Shown one piece after another: positions 25,693-37,596 of a stretch of DNA of 64,000 nucleotides (within the stretch, counting starts at the first letter, position 1; every line of letters begins with the position of its first letter). The notes under the pieces are model-generated. The model worked only from the letters and a program-made list of their open reading frames with translations. It was not told the DNA's origin and ran no database searches. Made by a program: the position numbers and the translations under genes. The stretch is from Cristatella mucedo (lineage: Eukaryota; Bryozoa; Phylactolaemata; Cristatellidae): the NCBI GenBank assembly GCA_009760855.2, contig WPIO01000016.1:1755001-1819000 (forward strand), given 5' to 3'.

Positions 25693-26696
25693 GAAGAAGA
25701 GTACACATCGAGCCAGCTCAGCTCAGCTGTAGCTAGGAGCTGTGATGTTGTGCAACACAGAAATCTCTTGTCGCAAGTCGTACGTCCAGCCTCACTCTGA
25801 TCTCACGTATCAACGAGGAGCCGCCACAAGCAAAAGGAAAGAGCTAGCCAATACCCCCCTACCGGCAGCACTAAAAGGGGAGCACCTCTCGAATGCTGCC
25901 ACGGTGCATTGCCGTCAACATGTCAAGCTCAAGCTTGCCACTGGTACTGCAGCCTTGCAGCGGTGAGTCAAAAGGCACTTGCATCTCTCGTCACATAAGT
26001 ACGTGCGTGCCAAGGGGTCTCTGCTCAGATGGCAAGCAGATGGGTGGTATGAGAAGGTGCGAGACAGTATTGCTGCAGAGCGCCAAGTCCGAGGCCAAAC
26101 TCTGCTGAACATTGTTCTTAAGTTTTGCTACACATATCTATGACTGCAAAAAATAAAGCTCCAGGACGTTTGATGAGGTGTTTAGCAATACCAATCAGAC
26201 CAAAATCAGAAGTAATCTATGCATCGAGATGAAAAAGCAGAGCTGAACTTGCCTCTCAAATTTCACTCTGATACATGAAATATTGAGTTATGGAATGCAT
26301 AAGGCATCAAGCTACACTGAAAATGAAGCTGTATTAAAGTAAAAGGCATGCATCCCAACAAGCTTCATTCATGCATCTTGATCTACCAGGTTGGAAAAAG
26401 AGTCGTATATAATAGGTGAATTTTTTTATTTGTAGAAATGTTGCTTCCAGTTTACATCCGGTTAGACATGGTTTGTACAATCATTTTTCCTTTACGTGAA
26501 AGTCGTCAGAATGTCAGATCCCATTTCTAATGTGTTTGTCTTTTGAAAGGTACCTTAAACAAGTATTTGATTTGTCGGACAAATTGCATAGATACTTTCT
26601 TGACATTCATCCTTTTTATTGTTATTATATTTGACATTCATCATTTTTTTAGGCATAAAGTTAGATGGCTGCCTATCATTGGCTGGGTAGCATTCC

Positions 26697-26697
<1 letters not shown>
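25693..26697. other. Intergenic, no gene seen
   Basis: AT content rises after 26,100. An AATAAA at 26,151-26,156 has no gene upstream that I can recognise. Confidence 0.4.
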
Positions 26698-26729
<32 letters not shown>

Positions 26730-26912
26730 GCAATGCTGCCGCCGCTGCTGTTACGCCTGCGGCTGCTGCTGCCATTGCTTGCTGCCGTGCATACCGAAGT
26801 GTCTGGGACAACAGGCTGTAGCTGTCCGGTGACGTGATCTGATGACAGGTCTTCGGGTGCACTGGATGGCTTTGCTGCAAAGCCGGAATCATCAGCAGGC
26901 ACAGCAACCAAG
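26698..26912 (-). other. Possible small exon next to a CTG repeat
   Basis: A (CTG)n/(CAG)n run lies at 26,698-26,729. On the minus strand, the segment from the acceptor-like GTATTGCCGTTACAG near 26,913 to the donor-like ACTTCG|GTATGC near 26,800 encodes an acidic, Ser-rich stretch (SAPEDLSSDHVTG). Both splice sites are only moderate and no family is recognised. Confidence 0.2.
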
Positions 26913-27189
26913 CTGTAACGGCAATACAGACTCACAGTGCAGTGCATGCCCAGCACACAAACGTACAGCATCAAGCTCGCTCGTTCGGTCGTCCTTGTGC
27001 ACGCAGGCGTGCACATCCTTTGGACGAGTCAATGGCTGATAGCTTCAACACACCGAGAATCAACAGCAAGCGAGAGCCTTCGATCGGTGTTTCTAGCAAG
27101 CTCGGCAAGGCAAGATGCCTGTGAGGCATTGCTCACGTCTGCGATGCTGTACGGGCCTGCTACGGTGAAAGGGAGTGAGAAATGCTATG

Positions 27190-27305
27190 TGCAATGTATC
27201 TCCATCCGTAATTCCACAAATATTAAGTGAGCATTATGCAGGAGAGTTTTCAGCAGGAGCTTTCTATGGTGCACTCAAAGCCTCAGCCGCTTTCGGTACT
27301 CGATA
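27190..27305 (-). mobile_element. LINE-B 3' tail remnant, antisense
   Basis: CAATGTATCTCCATCCGTAA, then the GGAGAGTTTT region and CCGCTTTCGGTACTC, follow the inverted LINE-B 3' end in order, with about 20% mismatch and a short insertion. Only the last 115 bp remain. Confidence 0.7.
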
Positions 27306-29449
27306 CGCCTGCAGCCTTCCAACCCATTGGCTTCACGTTGTGTGGCATCAGCCCCTCTCCCGAATCGGCTCATTAATCTCATTGCCAGCAGCCCATGACA
27401 TGGCCAGACAGCCGAAAATGGAGACTATCACATTAAAGGCCTCCTTCCCTATAGATAGCAGGCAGCAAACGCCTTCTATTGAGGGCCATAAACAAGGAAA
27501 TAAGTAGCAGGGCTGACTTCTGCAAACCGGCTGCAGGCACATCACCTGCACAATGGTCCATGACCGACATCAACTGGAAATTGATCACGAAAATGCTGCA
27601 ATTGCCTGAGAATTTGCTGCTTGATGTAAGTACAGCCTAGGGCATCAGAGAAGCCATATCACAAGCAGAGACATCGACTGACACAATCTGGCTATTCGAT
27701 CCCTGAACTAAGAGAAAATCCCACGAGTTCGATCGAACTCAAGAACTGCATAGGTTCGAGCAGCTTCGGGGACACTGAACGAACTACACGAGCAGTCGGT
27801 CTGCTAAGCTTCTAAGAGCTGGCTGAGCATTGCAGGTAAGCCCTGCATAAGGCAATGGACTCCCACCCTCTCCAGACCACCTACGCCTTTGCACACGTCA
27901 GACACGACAAACCGTCCAATGCCAATGACCATGGCCGGCATGAAAAAGCAAATAACAGAAATACATTCATGAGTGCTTTATCTTGTGTAACAATAAGCAT
28001 CCTACTGGACGGAGTGCCGGTGGACAGGCACATTCACTTGGCATGACGATGAACCGAGCACGGCGGTTAAGCACCGGCTGCTGTGCACCATTAAGCGTAT
28101 GATGTACGTTAGGTGTGAGTGAGCTCTGCTGTAGAGCTACTAAAGACCTCACGATTTAGCATTTAGCACTTAGCCCCGACTGCCCTGTCTGCTGCTCAAG
28201 CTGCAAACGACACGAGCAGCACCGACCGAGAAGATCTACGATCAGCTCGACAATGGCAACAGATTGCCGGAGGGGGGAGGGCAAGACTGCAAACCATGAC
28301 TGCCTGGAAAAGCAATTCAGCCTAAAGTTGGGCAGCTTGAATACACCTCATAGAGCAATGGACCAGACACTGCTCGGTTAAACGGCTAAGCAAACGCAAA
28401 CAGTGCAACACAATTCGACCGGCACAATGGCAGGAGTGGTGCCCAAGGCTGCTCAAGTAACCAGGCCGAAAGTTCAAGTAATGCATCATTGATGATAAGA
28501 GCGATAGGGTCACAGCTGCCCTTGGGCATCAGACACCAGCCGACCCCCGTGCCCTCTCACACCGTCTCCAGCCCAGCCATATTCTAGAAACTTGGGAGTA
28601 CATTATGGTAAGCCAGCAGAGGTCCCCCCTCCTCGGACAGCCTGGCAGGCAGAAGCTAACGACGGCACGATGAACAGATGAATCTGCGCTTCACTGAACT
28701 GAGTAAAATTTCGCGCCCTCGTCACGGAAATGCTTTAAGCTGTCGAGTTAAGAGAGGAGTGACTCCTGTCAGCTTGATCCAATTACCAATTACCAATTGT
28801 GAGACGCAGGATCTGAGACGATAACAGACAGACCGTGATATAAACCCTCAAAAGAAGGTCAAAACTGACAATCGATTCCAGGACTGCTAATACAGACAGA
28901 CCACTGGAATTTTTTCAGAGCGCCATTCGTTCCATTAACGAAGGAATATGTTCAGGCACTCTCGGCAGTTGAATTAGGGCAGTGCCGGGGGAGAGGGGGG
29001 AGCTGGCAGCCAGCACGAGTCGATCCCTTGCTGTCCAATTCCTGTAAGTATTTCCAAAAAGGTGAGTACCAACGACCAGTGGTGGAGCAATGAAGACCTA
29101 TAGGCAAAATCACAGTGTTTCCTCGAAGCCAACTCGGCGATTGCTAATGGAGTGGAGTTAAGACACAATTTCGTTGTTAGTGTTGGTCGGGAGGGGGGAG
29201 GGCACAGGAATAGGTGGCAGAACAGATAGATTGCTGCCCAGCTGTGGAGAGCGGGGGGGGGGGGGGGGGGCGGCGCGGCGGGGCAAATGCACCCCTTGCG
29301 CTTGCAGCTCCGCCACTGTTTTGTGACCCATCACACACTCACTGAGCAGGATAGGAAGCATGCAGCATCGGAGCAAGCTGATGCATGAGCATGTGTGCAC
29401 ACGTGTGCACGTAACGTAATTAATTGTATAATTGATCTCAGTCTGTAAT
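27306..29449. other. Intergenic; contains a long G-run
   Basis: No gene recognised. A run of about 20 G followed by CGGCGCGGCGGGG lies at 29,252-29,283 and could form G-quadruplex structures. Open frames are short and without motifs. Confidence 0.45.
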
Positions 29450-29454
29450 TCAAT

Positions 29455-30172
29455 AGAGCTACAAGGACTGCTTTGATGGCCTGCTGGAGAGTTACCTATA
29501 GCTCACTCGTAGCCTGAGAGACTTTTGGTACAAAAACGATAGCCAACAGACTTCATCTCACGCAACAAAAAGAAAGTAGGAAACAAAGCTGAGTCCGGAT
29601 GGCACTCGAGGAAGTGAGTAGCGTGGAAGTAGGAGCTCTGGATGGCTAGACAGGATGTGTCACAGCCGAGCACATAGAGACACGGAGCACCTGAGGGTCA
29701 GAATAAGCTGAAACTGATGTAACAGTTCAGCTAAGTAAGATACGACCAAGCCATGCCAGGCATTTGTGGGTCAGAGTAAGAACAATACTCTGTATTCAAA
29801 CGAGAGCCATGCAGCTTGTCAGCAGAAGAGACATGCGGTTTAATCTCTGAGATTCATGCTGCCTAACCTTGCAGCCATATGTATCACCAACAGCTGAGGT
29901 TTAACGGCTTTTTTGGGTAACCCCAGTCAGAATTGCAATAGTCTAACAATAGACAGAACCAGGGAGCTAGTAAGATTTTTAGACAGCCACGTCGGTAGGC
30001 ATTCCTTAATCTTAGACGGAGTAAGCTCGACGGCTAGCTGTGGAAGTGGTCTCTTAATGAAGCATTTAAACTGTAAGCAGCTATCAAAGAGGAAACCTAA
30101 ATTCCTTGTACACGATGACGACTGCACTACAGCCTCACCGATTAGAAGAGCAAAGAGTGAGCGCGTGCGAGC
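29455..30172 (-). mobile_element. LINE-B fragment, antisense
   Basis: The left part is an inverted LINE-B 3' region (CCAACAGACTTCATCTCACG at 29,544). The right part (29,910-30,172) is the inverse of the coding segment seen at 1,185-1,330, including the inverse of [10 protein letters not shown] (NLGFLFDSCL here). The middle of the ORF is missing, so it is an internally deleted copy. Confidence 0.8.
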
Positions 30173-30214
30173 ATGTACTCTGTACTCGAGCTTAAGCTCG
30201 CCTGCCGTGAGCAC

Positions 30215-30273
30215 ACGCACGTACGCGCACACACGTGCGCGCACACATGCACACACACACACACACACACCCC
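30215..30273. repeat. (CA)n / (GCAC)n stretch
   Basis: CACACGCACGTACGCGCACA-type sequence passing into (CA)n. Confidence 0.9.
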
Positions 30274-30536
30274 CCTGCCCGGTGTCACATTTCCTTCACA
30301 AGCATGGAATCACTCAAAGACAGTTGACCGCAATAGACTATGTAAACTCATTCACGCTGCTTATTATAGCCCCTGGGTGTTCGTTCTTCACGGCCCAGGT
30401 TCATGGGTTCCAGTCCTGCAGTGAGCGATCCTTTATTGCCTACTGCTAGCAGCGGAAGTAGCCACGTTAGCTCTTCTGCCCATACATAAAATGAGCCTGC
30501 TATGCTCACTTTACTTTACTTTACTTATACTTAGAG

Positions 30537-30640
30537 TGCACGTGACTGTATATTTGCGCACGTGCCTGTATGTTTGTGCACGTGCCTGTATGTTCGCGAA
30601 CGTGACTGTATGTTCGCGAACGTGACTGTATGCGCTGCAC
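30537..30640. repeat. 20-bp minisatellite, about five units
   Basis: Units of the form CACGTGCCTGTATGTTCGCG or AACGTGACTGTATGTTCGCG follow each other with few changes. CACGTG and TTCGCGAA are palindromic within the unit. Confidence 0.9.
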
Positions 30641-30744
30641 GTGCATGGGCTAACGAGTAAACATACACACATGCAAATGCCATCGTATATTCAAGCAAAC
30701 CACAGCACATCGGTAAGCGGTGCAGCTTCACAGGCACATCTTCC

Positions 30745-32345
30745 TTAATAATAATAATAATATTGCACTTGATAAAGCGCCCTCAGAGAACTTAATCTCT
30801 TTCTAGGTGCTTTACATTTGCTGCAAAGTGATACGCAATAGAATAGTAAGTAAAATCATGCTTGAAAAACAAACAAAATGAATAACATGGTTAGGGGTTA
30901 CATGCACTGGGTCAGCATGCAAATGTGGTTAGTGGCAGCATGAACAGTGTCAGCACGCATAAGCACATCGAGGACGAATCACAAGGACCCACTAAATGCT
31001 GTCCTAAATAGGTATGTTTTTAAGTTTCTTTTAAATGTGGTCAGGTCAGGGGATGTTCTGATGCAGGTCGGGAGGGAGTTCCAGGCTGTGGGAGCATACG
31101 AGCTAAATGCACGGTCTCCAAAGGATTTAAGGTTTGTACGAGGTATTTCTAGACTGTTGGATTCCGAAAAGCGAGTGGTACGATGCTTTGCCTGATGGGG
31201 TAGTATCTCTGAAAGATAGGCTGGAGCCATAGAATGAAGAGACCTAAAAGTGAGCGACAAAACCTTGAAGTCAATCCGTTGCTTGACTGGTAACCAGTGC
31301 AGGTCGGCGAGAAGTGGAGTAATGTGGCAACTGTGACGCTCACGACAGACAAGCCTAGCTGCAGAGTTTTGCACCAGCTGCAATCGCCTGATCGCACATG
31401 CTGGTAGGCCAGTAAGCAGTGAGTTGCAGAAGTCGAGACGAGATGTCACGAATGCATGGACCAACTTGGACGTGGTATCCTTATCTAAACAAGCCCTAAT
31501 TTTAGCAATGTTATGAAGCTGAAAATAGGCGGATTTGACTGTGGAGCTGATGTGGTCGTCTAACGAGAGGTCGCTTTGGAATATGACACCTAGATTTCGA
31601 GCTGATGCAACTGGAGATATGCTGGCAGAGCCAATTTTGAAAGTCAGCCTTTCCAATTTCTGAATAACACTAGGTTTGCCCATAACTAGTAAGTTAGTTT
31701 TATCATCGTTTAGTTTTAGAAAATTTGCTACCATCCATGATCGGATGTCATCAATGCATGCAGCAAGTGAGTTGAGAGAATTTGAGGTGCTCGAAGGCTG
31801 GGAGGGATCAAAGCAAAGGTACAACTGAGTGTCATCCGCATAGAAGTGAAAGCCTAGATTGTGCTTGGCAATCACATCAGCGAGAGGGAGAGTATAAACG
31901 GTGAAAAGGACCGGACCTAGCACAGAGCCCTGAGGTACTCCATATTTTAGAGGTACTTCAGATGATCTTTGTCCATTCACGTCAACACTCTGGAGTCTCC
32001 CACTGAGATAGGACCTGAACCACTGCAGAGCAGTGCCAGTGATGCCCAGGCGAGATGAGAGGCGCTCTAGAAGTACTTTGTGATCGATGGTATCAAAAGC
32101 TGCCGAAAGATCGAGCAAAACAAGAAGAGACACTCTACCCATGTCTGCATTCCTAAGTAGGTCGTTGTATACCCGAAGCAATGCTGACTCTGTGGAGTGA
32201 TTAGCTCTAAAGCCAGACTGGAACTTACTAGCAAGGTGTGAGGTTTCGATATACGAGTTCAGCTGGTCTGCCACGACCCGTTCCAGTGTCTTTGATAGGA
32301 ATGGTAGAAGGGAGACTGGGCGGTAGTTGCTTAAGTTACCTTGGT
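30745..32345 (-). mobile_element. LINE-A copy with longest intact reverse-transcriptase frame
   Basis: This is the best-preserved LINE-A copy. From left to right on the plus strand it has (AAT)n, the inverted 3' hairpin, the 3' UTR and then 1.3 kb of open minus-strand coding sequence. It is 5' truncated near 32,345, since nothing corresponding to the upstream ORF region (compare 1-480) follows. Its low divergence from the copies at 34.6, 44.2 and 52.9 kb suggests recent activity of the family. Confidence 0.93.
30979..32274 (-). CDS. Reverse transcriptase C-terminal part of LINE-A ORF2
   Basis: An uninterrupted frame of 431 residues. Landmarks in order: SGFRANHSTESALLRVYNDL (about residues 20-40), [40 protein letters not shown], the catalytic [48 protein letters not shown], then HITPLLADLHWLPVKQRIDF and a C-terminus at FRTAFSGSL. 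This order is that of CR1/L2/Jockey-group non-LTR reverse transcriptases, which copy element RNA at a nicked target. The N-terminal endonuclease and first part of the RT are missing through 5' truncation, so the copy cannot move by itself. The first Met is simply the first in the remaining frame, not a true start. Confidence 0.92.
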   Translation of the reverse strand: MADQLNSYIETSHLASKFQSGFRANHSTESALLRVYNDLLRNADMGRVSLLVLLDLSAAFDTIDHKVLLERLSSRLGITGTALQWFRSYLSGRLQSVDVNGQRSSEVPLKYGVPQGSVLGPVLFTVYTLPLADVIAKHNLGFHFYADDTQLYLCFDPSQPSSTSNSLNSLAACIDDIRSWMVANFLKLNDDKTNLLVMGKPSVIQKLERLTFKIGSASISPVASARNLGVIFQSDLSLDDHISSTVKSAYFQLHNIAKIRACLDKDTTSKLVHAFVTSRLDFCNSLLTGLPACAIRRLQLVQNSAARLVCRERHSCHITPLLADLHWLPVKQRIDFKVLSLTFRSLHSMAPAYLSEILPHQAKHRTTRFSESNSLEIPRTNLKSFGDRAFSSYAPTAWNSLPTCIRTSPDLTTFKRNLKTYLFRTAFSGSL

Positions 32346-33484
32346 TAAGTTACTCCTTTACCACTTTAAGGGAGTCTTTACTTTGCATACGCACACAGAC
32401 ACTGTCTATCTATCGTTCGGCACGGCTACCACTACTATCCAGGGCTCCACTGGGGAGCCATCTAATCAGCTGTGACGATGAGCCTCCAACATTCCGGCAC
32501 ATTCCGAGATGACTGCCAAAGACCAGTCAAAGATTCTACATTCGGCTTTTGAGCATACAAAAGGCTTTCGACAATTTACAATCAGACGATCAGACATCAG
32601 ACGACTACAGACATCAGACGGCTACATTAAAACAGCTTGCCGAGGATACAGGCGATCCGAGCAGCTGGTAAAAACCTCTCTCACTAAACGCATAGGTAGT
32701 AGCTTTGGATCGGTGCCTCGTTGCCACCTTAAACATCCAGAACTATCCGAGCCCTCCTCGCGGAAACGTCGCCGACATTGTATGTGGTTTCACCTTTTGT
32801 GCTGTTTCATAATACCTTTTAGGCAATAGAATGTTCTGATTCCAACTGCACTGCACATCAAGCCCCATACCAGCACAGCACAGCGTTACAGAATTGCAAC
32901 GCTACTGAAGGCACATAATGTGGGCTAAAGTTTTTCGTTAATAAACAGCTTTGCACATACTACCATATGGTAAATGTGAAGCTTTGATTTATCCGTCCAC
33001 ACAATTCTCTGCAAGTCAACAAGCGTCTAGTGAGCACTACCTCTCTAGCCGATTTCTACAAAGCCAGCGTTTATGCTGGGCAATTCTAGAGAGCATATGT
33101 CGCTGGTAGCAACCTCCGCAGTATTGTTGATTCACTTAAGCCTATGCTATGCCGTCTGTTTTTGCATCTCAGCAAAATTTTCCTAAAGGAAATATGTTCA
33201 TCAAAGCTTGCATTTTAAAGGCACTATTGTCCTGATCGTTTACCAACCCAGAAAGAAGCAGTGCTTCTTCGGTCCCTTAGCGCCAGGTCGAAATTGCTTT
33301 GCAACGTTATAGCTACTGCTGTCAATTCACAGCTTAGTAATGGTGAGCTTCCTTGTAATTCAATAAATAGTTGCGGCCTGCTATTTGCAGACCCCAGGTT
33401 TGTCCTCGCGTGAATGCAGAGGTTGACCCACCTTTTAGCACTTGGTAGCCCTTCTACTAGCTAAAACGCTAAGCAGAAGGAAAA
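32346..33484. other. Intergenic, no gene seen
   Basis: AT-richer unique sequence. AATAAA-type hexamers at about 32,939 and 33,363 belong to no recognised gene. Confidence 0.4.
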
Positions 33485-33504
33485 ATGAAGTCATCTAAGC
33501 CAGC

Positions 33505-33772
33505 TCTCAGGCACATACAGATCATCAGGCACATACACCGCTCTCAGGCACACACACAGCTCAGGCACACACACAGCTCTCAGGCACATACAGATTATCA
33601 GGCACATACACCGCTCTCAGGCACACACACACAGCTCTCAGGCACACACACAGCTCTCAGGCACATACAGATCATCAGGCACATGCACCGCTCTCAGGCA
33701 CACACACAGATCATCAGGCACATACAGATCATCAGGCACACACACAGCTCTCAGGCACATACAGCTACACAA
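33505..33772. repeat. Minisatellite of CAGGCACA(TA/CA)CA units
   Basis: Units such as CTCTCAGGCACATACAGAT and CATCAGGCACATACACCG alternate about 14 times in variable order. The plus frame repeats His/Ile/Thr/Gln (SQAHTQ, RHIQII) but has no coding context. Confidence 0.92.
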
Positions 33773-33854
33773 TCCCAGGTGCTTTCACACTGGCACCACT
33801 TTTAGCATGGTAATATGAATTTGGTTGGACACTTTTAAACATATTTCTACTCGT

Positions 33855-34034
33855 GACTGTGCCTGCTGCCACTAACCACAATTGCCTGCTGACCCTGTGC
33901 ATGTCACCCCTAACCATGTTATTCATGTTGTTTATCAAGTATGATATTACTCACCGTTCAATCGTGTTTCCCTTTGCAGCAAATGTAAAGCGCCTAGAAA
34001 GAGATTGAGTTCTCTGAGGGCGCTTTATCAAGTA

Positions 34035-34072
<38 letters not shown>
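33855..34072 (+). mobile_element. LINE-A 3' tail, sense
   Basis: Begins at GACTGTGCCTGCTGCCACTA and runs through TTTGCAGCAAATGTAAAGCG and the hairpin to (ATT)n of about 12 units. Heavily 5' truncated insertion. Confidence 0.9.
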
Positions 34073-34073
<1 letters not shown>

Positions 34074-34339
34074 GCTTTCTAAATAAAAAAATTCTCCTGC
34101 ACGTGTGTGTAGATGAAACTACTCTGTTTAGAACAGATACGTTTAACGATAAGCACGGTGTATTAAGGCTGAGCCAATATTGGCCGTAGCAATTGGTCTC
34201 ACTTTCTAGGTCTCCACTGCGTTCGAGTCGATGAGGCTTCGCTCGTGGTCTGCAAAACACCTGGCCACATCAGAACTCACAATGAGCCAAGGTCATCGGT
34301 GGTTCAGAGTTACTTCTTGGATACCTTGTGCACGCTCAT

Positions 34340-34460
34340 CTTAGCATGATACTCCACGTGTAAATAACACCTGTTTATTGTTTGTCTTGCAGCGAGTTGC
34401 AAAGCGCCTTGGTAGATATTTAGTTGTCTTAAGGTGTGAAACAAACGACATATTATTGCA
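34340..34460 (+). mobile_element. Degenerate LINE-A-type tail
   Basis: CTTGCAGCGAGTTGCAAAGC, then CCTTGGTAGATATTTAGTTG and an ATTATT end, follow the LINE-A tail with many changes. Likely an old copy or a related subfamily. Confidence 0.5.
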
Positions 34461-34637
34461 AGGTCGCACAGACGAAAACAAAGCTAGCCGCTAGCACGCT
34501 CGGCAACTAACTGTCCACGAACAAGGCCAGCAGCCTTAAAGCGGCTAAGTACTGGTTCAGCTAACGGAACCACAAAAAGGCAAAAAACTCCTAAGCAAGA
34601 TGATTGCATGCATGTCTGGGCGGAAGTTGAACACCAT

Positions 34638-35308
34638 GCAACTCACTGCTTACTGGCCTACCAGCATGTGCGATCAGGCGATTGCAGCTGGTGCAAAACT
34701 CTGCAGCTAGGCTTGTCTGTCGTGAGCGTCGCAGTTGCCACATTACTCCACTTCTCGCCGACCTGCACTGGCTACCAGTCAAGCAACGGATTGACTTCAA
34801 GGTTTTGTCGCTCACTTTTAAGTCTCTTCATTCTATGGCTCCAGCCTATCTTTCAGATATACTACCCCATCAGGCAAAGCATCGTACCACTCGCTTTTCG
34901 GAATCCAACAGTCTACAAATACCTCGTACAAACCTTAAATCCTTTGGAGACCGTGCATTTAGTTCGTATGCTCCGAAAGCCTGGAACTCCCTCCCGACAT
35001 GCGTCAGAACATCCCATGACCTGACCACATTTAAAAGAAACTTAAAAACACACCTATTTAGGACAGCATTTAGTGGGTCCCTGTGATTCGTCCTTGATGT
35101 GCTTATGCGTGCTGACACTGTGCACTAACCACATTTGCATGCTGACCCAGTGCATGTCACCCCTAACCATATTCATTTTGTTTTTTTTTCAAGCATGATT
35201 TTACTTACTATTCTATTGCATATCACTTTGCAGCAAATGTAAAGCGCCTAGAAAGAGATTAAGTTCTCTGAGGGCGCTTTATCAAGTGCAATATTATTAT
35301 TATTATTA
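34638..35308 (+). mobile_element. LINE-A copy, sense, 5' truncated
   Basis: Starts inside the ORF at GCAACTCACTGCTTACTGGC. The frame 34,682-35,086 encodes the LINE-A C-terminus (LVCRERRSCHITPLLADLHW to FRTAFSGSL) without a stop. The 3' UTR, the hairpin and (ATT)5 follow. Very close to the 30,745-32,345 copy. Confidence 0.93.
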
Positions 35309-36129
35309 AGGGGGTTAAGAGGGCGGCATACTCCTCCTGCAGCGCCTATGCAACTGAAACGACAATTTCTGACATTGCTTGAACAGGAAATCGCACCATG
35401 GCTCGAGGATACTGGGCGATTTACAAACAACTCGGGAGCTCAAGCTTGAGTCTAAGCAGGTGCCGATCGCCGCCGCACCTATCGACAACAAGCGACCACC
35501 GTGCGTGCACACTGCCCACCACTGGCAGCCGGCATAGTGCTAGCTCCATTCGAAGGAAGTGGACGCGGCGTGGAGTGCATTCACACAGCGAAGCGATAAT
35601 ACAGCAGCGACGATGCCACAAAGCGATAATGCCAGTCTCTGGTGAGGCACCAGATAGCCAGTCGTCGACACGCGACGAGCATGCTAGACGCTGCCGCAGT
35701 ACGGCACGCGCGGACGCAGAGCGACAAACTCACCAAACGAGGAACAAGAACAGCAGCAGCCACCGGCCCAGCATGTTCCATGACGCTAAGACGACCCCTA
35801 TTTTGAGCAGCGTGGATATCGGGCCAACGGCAGCATCAGTGGCAGGACTCACGGCGGCCAGCTAGGTACAGCCAATAGCGGCAGACGTACGCATGTAATG
35901 CAATAAACGTCTCTGGGGCACCTCAAAAGAGACGGAGCAAAAGGACTCGCTGTTGCAGCGGCGCGATTACGCTGTCTAGTCTATGAAGGGGGTCTCCTGT
36001 GAGCGAATCAATGCGACACGCCGTTTGCCGGTATAATGAACTCATTCTTTCGGGCATGTTGCGGAGACCCGCAAACCGAAAGGGTTGCACACCACCGCGA
36101 GGCAGTGTTCACCTTTGCAGAGACAACAG
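35309..36129. other. No gene recognised; open plus-strand frame and AATAAA
   Basis: A plus frame from 35,398 to 35,865 is open for 155 codons (Ser/Arg/His-rich) without a family motif. An AATAAA follows at 35,902-35,907. A short retroelement or host exon is possible, but nothing confirms it. Confidence 0.25.
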
Positions 36130-36135
36130 GCGGCT

Positions 36136-36215
36136 TAGGCAAGGCAAGGCAAGGCCAGGCACGGCAAGGCCAGGCAAGGCAAAGCCAGGCAAAGACAGGC
36201 AAGGCCAGGCAATGC
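36136..36215. repeat. GGCAAGGCAAGGCCA minisatellite
   Basis: GGCAAG and GGCCAG 5- to 10-bp units repeated over 80 bp. Confidence 0.9.
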
Positions 36216-36339
36216 AATGAATCGAAACTAAATAGTTTGGCAGTTTCTGCTGCTGCTTTACTTGGATCTTAATCTGATTTTCCTTGCGATCCCCTCGTCG
36301 TCCCCTCGGTTAAAGCTGTCCGATTCGCTTCCTTTGCAT

Positions 36340-36432
36340 CGGTTCATGCAGACCTTTCCTTTACAGCAAACGTGAAGCGCCTAGAAAGAGATTGAGTTCT
36401 CTGAGGGCGCTTTATCGAGTGCATTATTTTTA
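36340..36432 (+). mobile_element. LINE-A 3' tail, sense, very short
   Basis: TTTACAGCAAACGTGAAGCG, then the hairpin and GCTTTATCGAGTGCATTATT. Only about the last 90 bp of the element. Confidence 0.88.
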
Positions 36433-36557
36433 TTAGATGTTAAAAAATGTCGGGTGCAACGAACTACAGCAATCCACTCGAAGTAAGCACAAACGTACAG
36501 GAAATCAGTGGCGCAGAGCTCCAATATCGAGTGACTATTGCAGTACGCTGTCGTTAT

Positions 36558-36605
<48 letters not shown>
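36558..36605. repeat. (TA)n microsatellite
   Basis: About 23 uninterrupted TA units. Confidence 0.97.
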
Positions 36606-36608
<3 letters not shown>

Positions 36609-37086
36609 GCACACCATTGCGCTCGCGCGTTTCGCAAATCCAGCGTCCAGCACAGACTCTCGGAGCTCCGCAGTCCGGTGGAATCCACCGCAAATTCGCC
36701 TGAAATCGGGTGCGCGAAGCTCCGACTTGGGCTGTGTAGTACACTACGCTATCGCTCAAGTGTGTCCAAAAAGATTTCGCGCGCTACGGCAAGCGCGCGT
36801 TCTCGTGCAATCGACTACAGCGACCCTGGCGGCGGATATCGGATTTGGCCCGACCCCATGGCTCCTCGCCAGGTCGTTGCAGTCGACCGAGCCCTCGGAC
36901 CGAGTTACTTGCTCGGGCGACGATCCGGAGGCTGATGTGCATTTGCACTCTTGCGTGACCAGGCGCGCAGACTTTCGATTCGCTATTGACGGCACCCCCA
37001 GGTCGGCGGGCCGCACCGATGAGCGTTGCTGCTGAATCTGGACAGCAGCGTTTCGAGCAGAAAACCGAGCGCACGTATTGCCAACC

Positions 37087-37333
37087 TCCCTGTGATTCAT
37101 CCTTCACGTGCTTCAGCGTGCTGACACTGTGCATGCTGCCACTAACCACATTTGCATGCTGACCCTGTGCATGTCACCCATAACCATATTATTCATTTTG
37201 TTTGCTTTTCAAGCATGATTTTACTTACCATTCAATTGCATTTCCCTTTGCAGCAAATGTAAAGCGCCTAAAAAGAGATTAAGTTCTCTGAGGGCACTTT
37301 ATCAAGTGCATTATTATTATTATTGTTATTATT
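37087..37333 (+). mobile_element. LINE-A 3' tail, sense
   Basis: From TGTGATTCATCCTTCACGTG through the 3' UTR and hairpin to (ATT)n with one GTT interruption. Closest in wording to the copy at 52,868-53,600. Confidence 0.9.
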
Positions 37334-37596
37334 AACCTCGACGGAAGGCGCGTCGCGCTTCCAGGAAATCCGGAACTGGGCAAGGGCAAAATAGGCAGCA
37401 GGCCTGCGCCCGGCACCGCTCGCGATCCGGAGCGAAATCTCGCGAGAGCGCGCTGCTCTCGGGCTCGGGCATCCGGGTAACGACCGCCGCCTCGGCGGGA
37501 AAGGCGCCTACAGCGCTGCTGACCGACCGGAAGCTCAGTTCCCGAAGCTCCGCACTGCCTTGCCCCGCCCCCACGTAATGCGGCGCCCCCAAGTGT

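Noticed and set aside
33505-33772. Regular repeats resembling a CRISPR array
   Set aside because: Units are 10-20 bp, vary in order, and have no unique spacers; this is an animal minisatellite in a eukaryotic genome.
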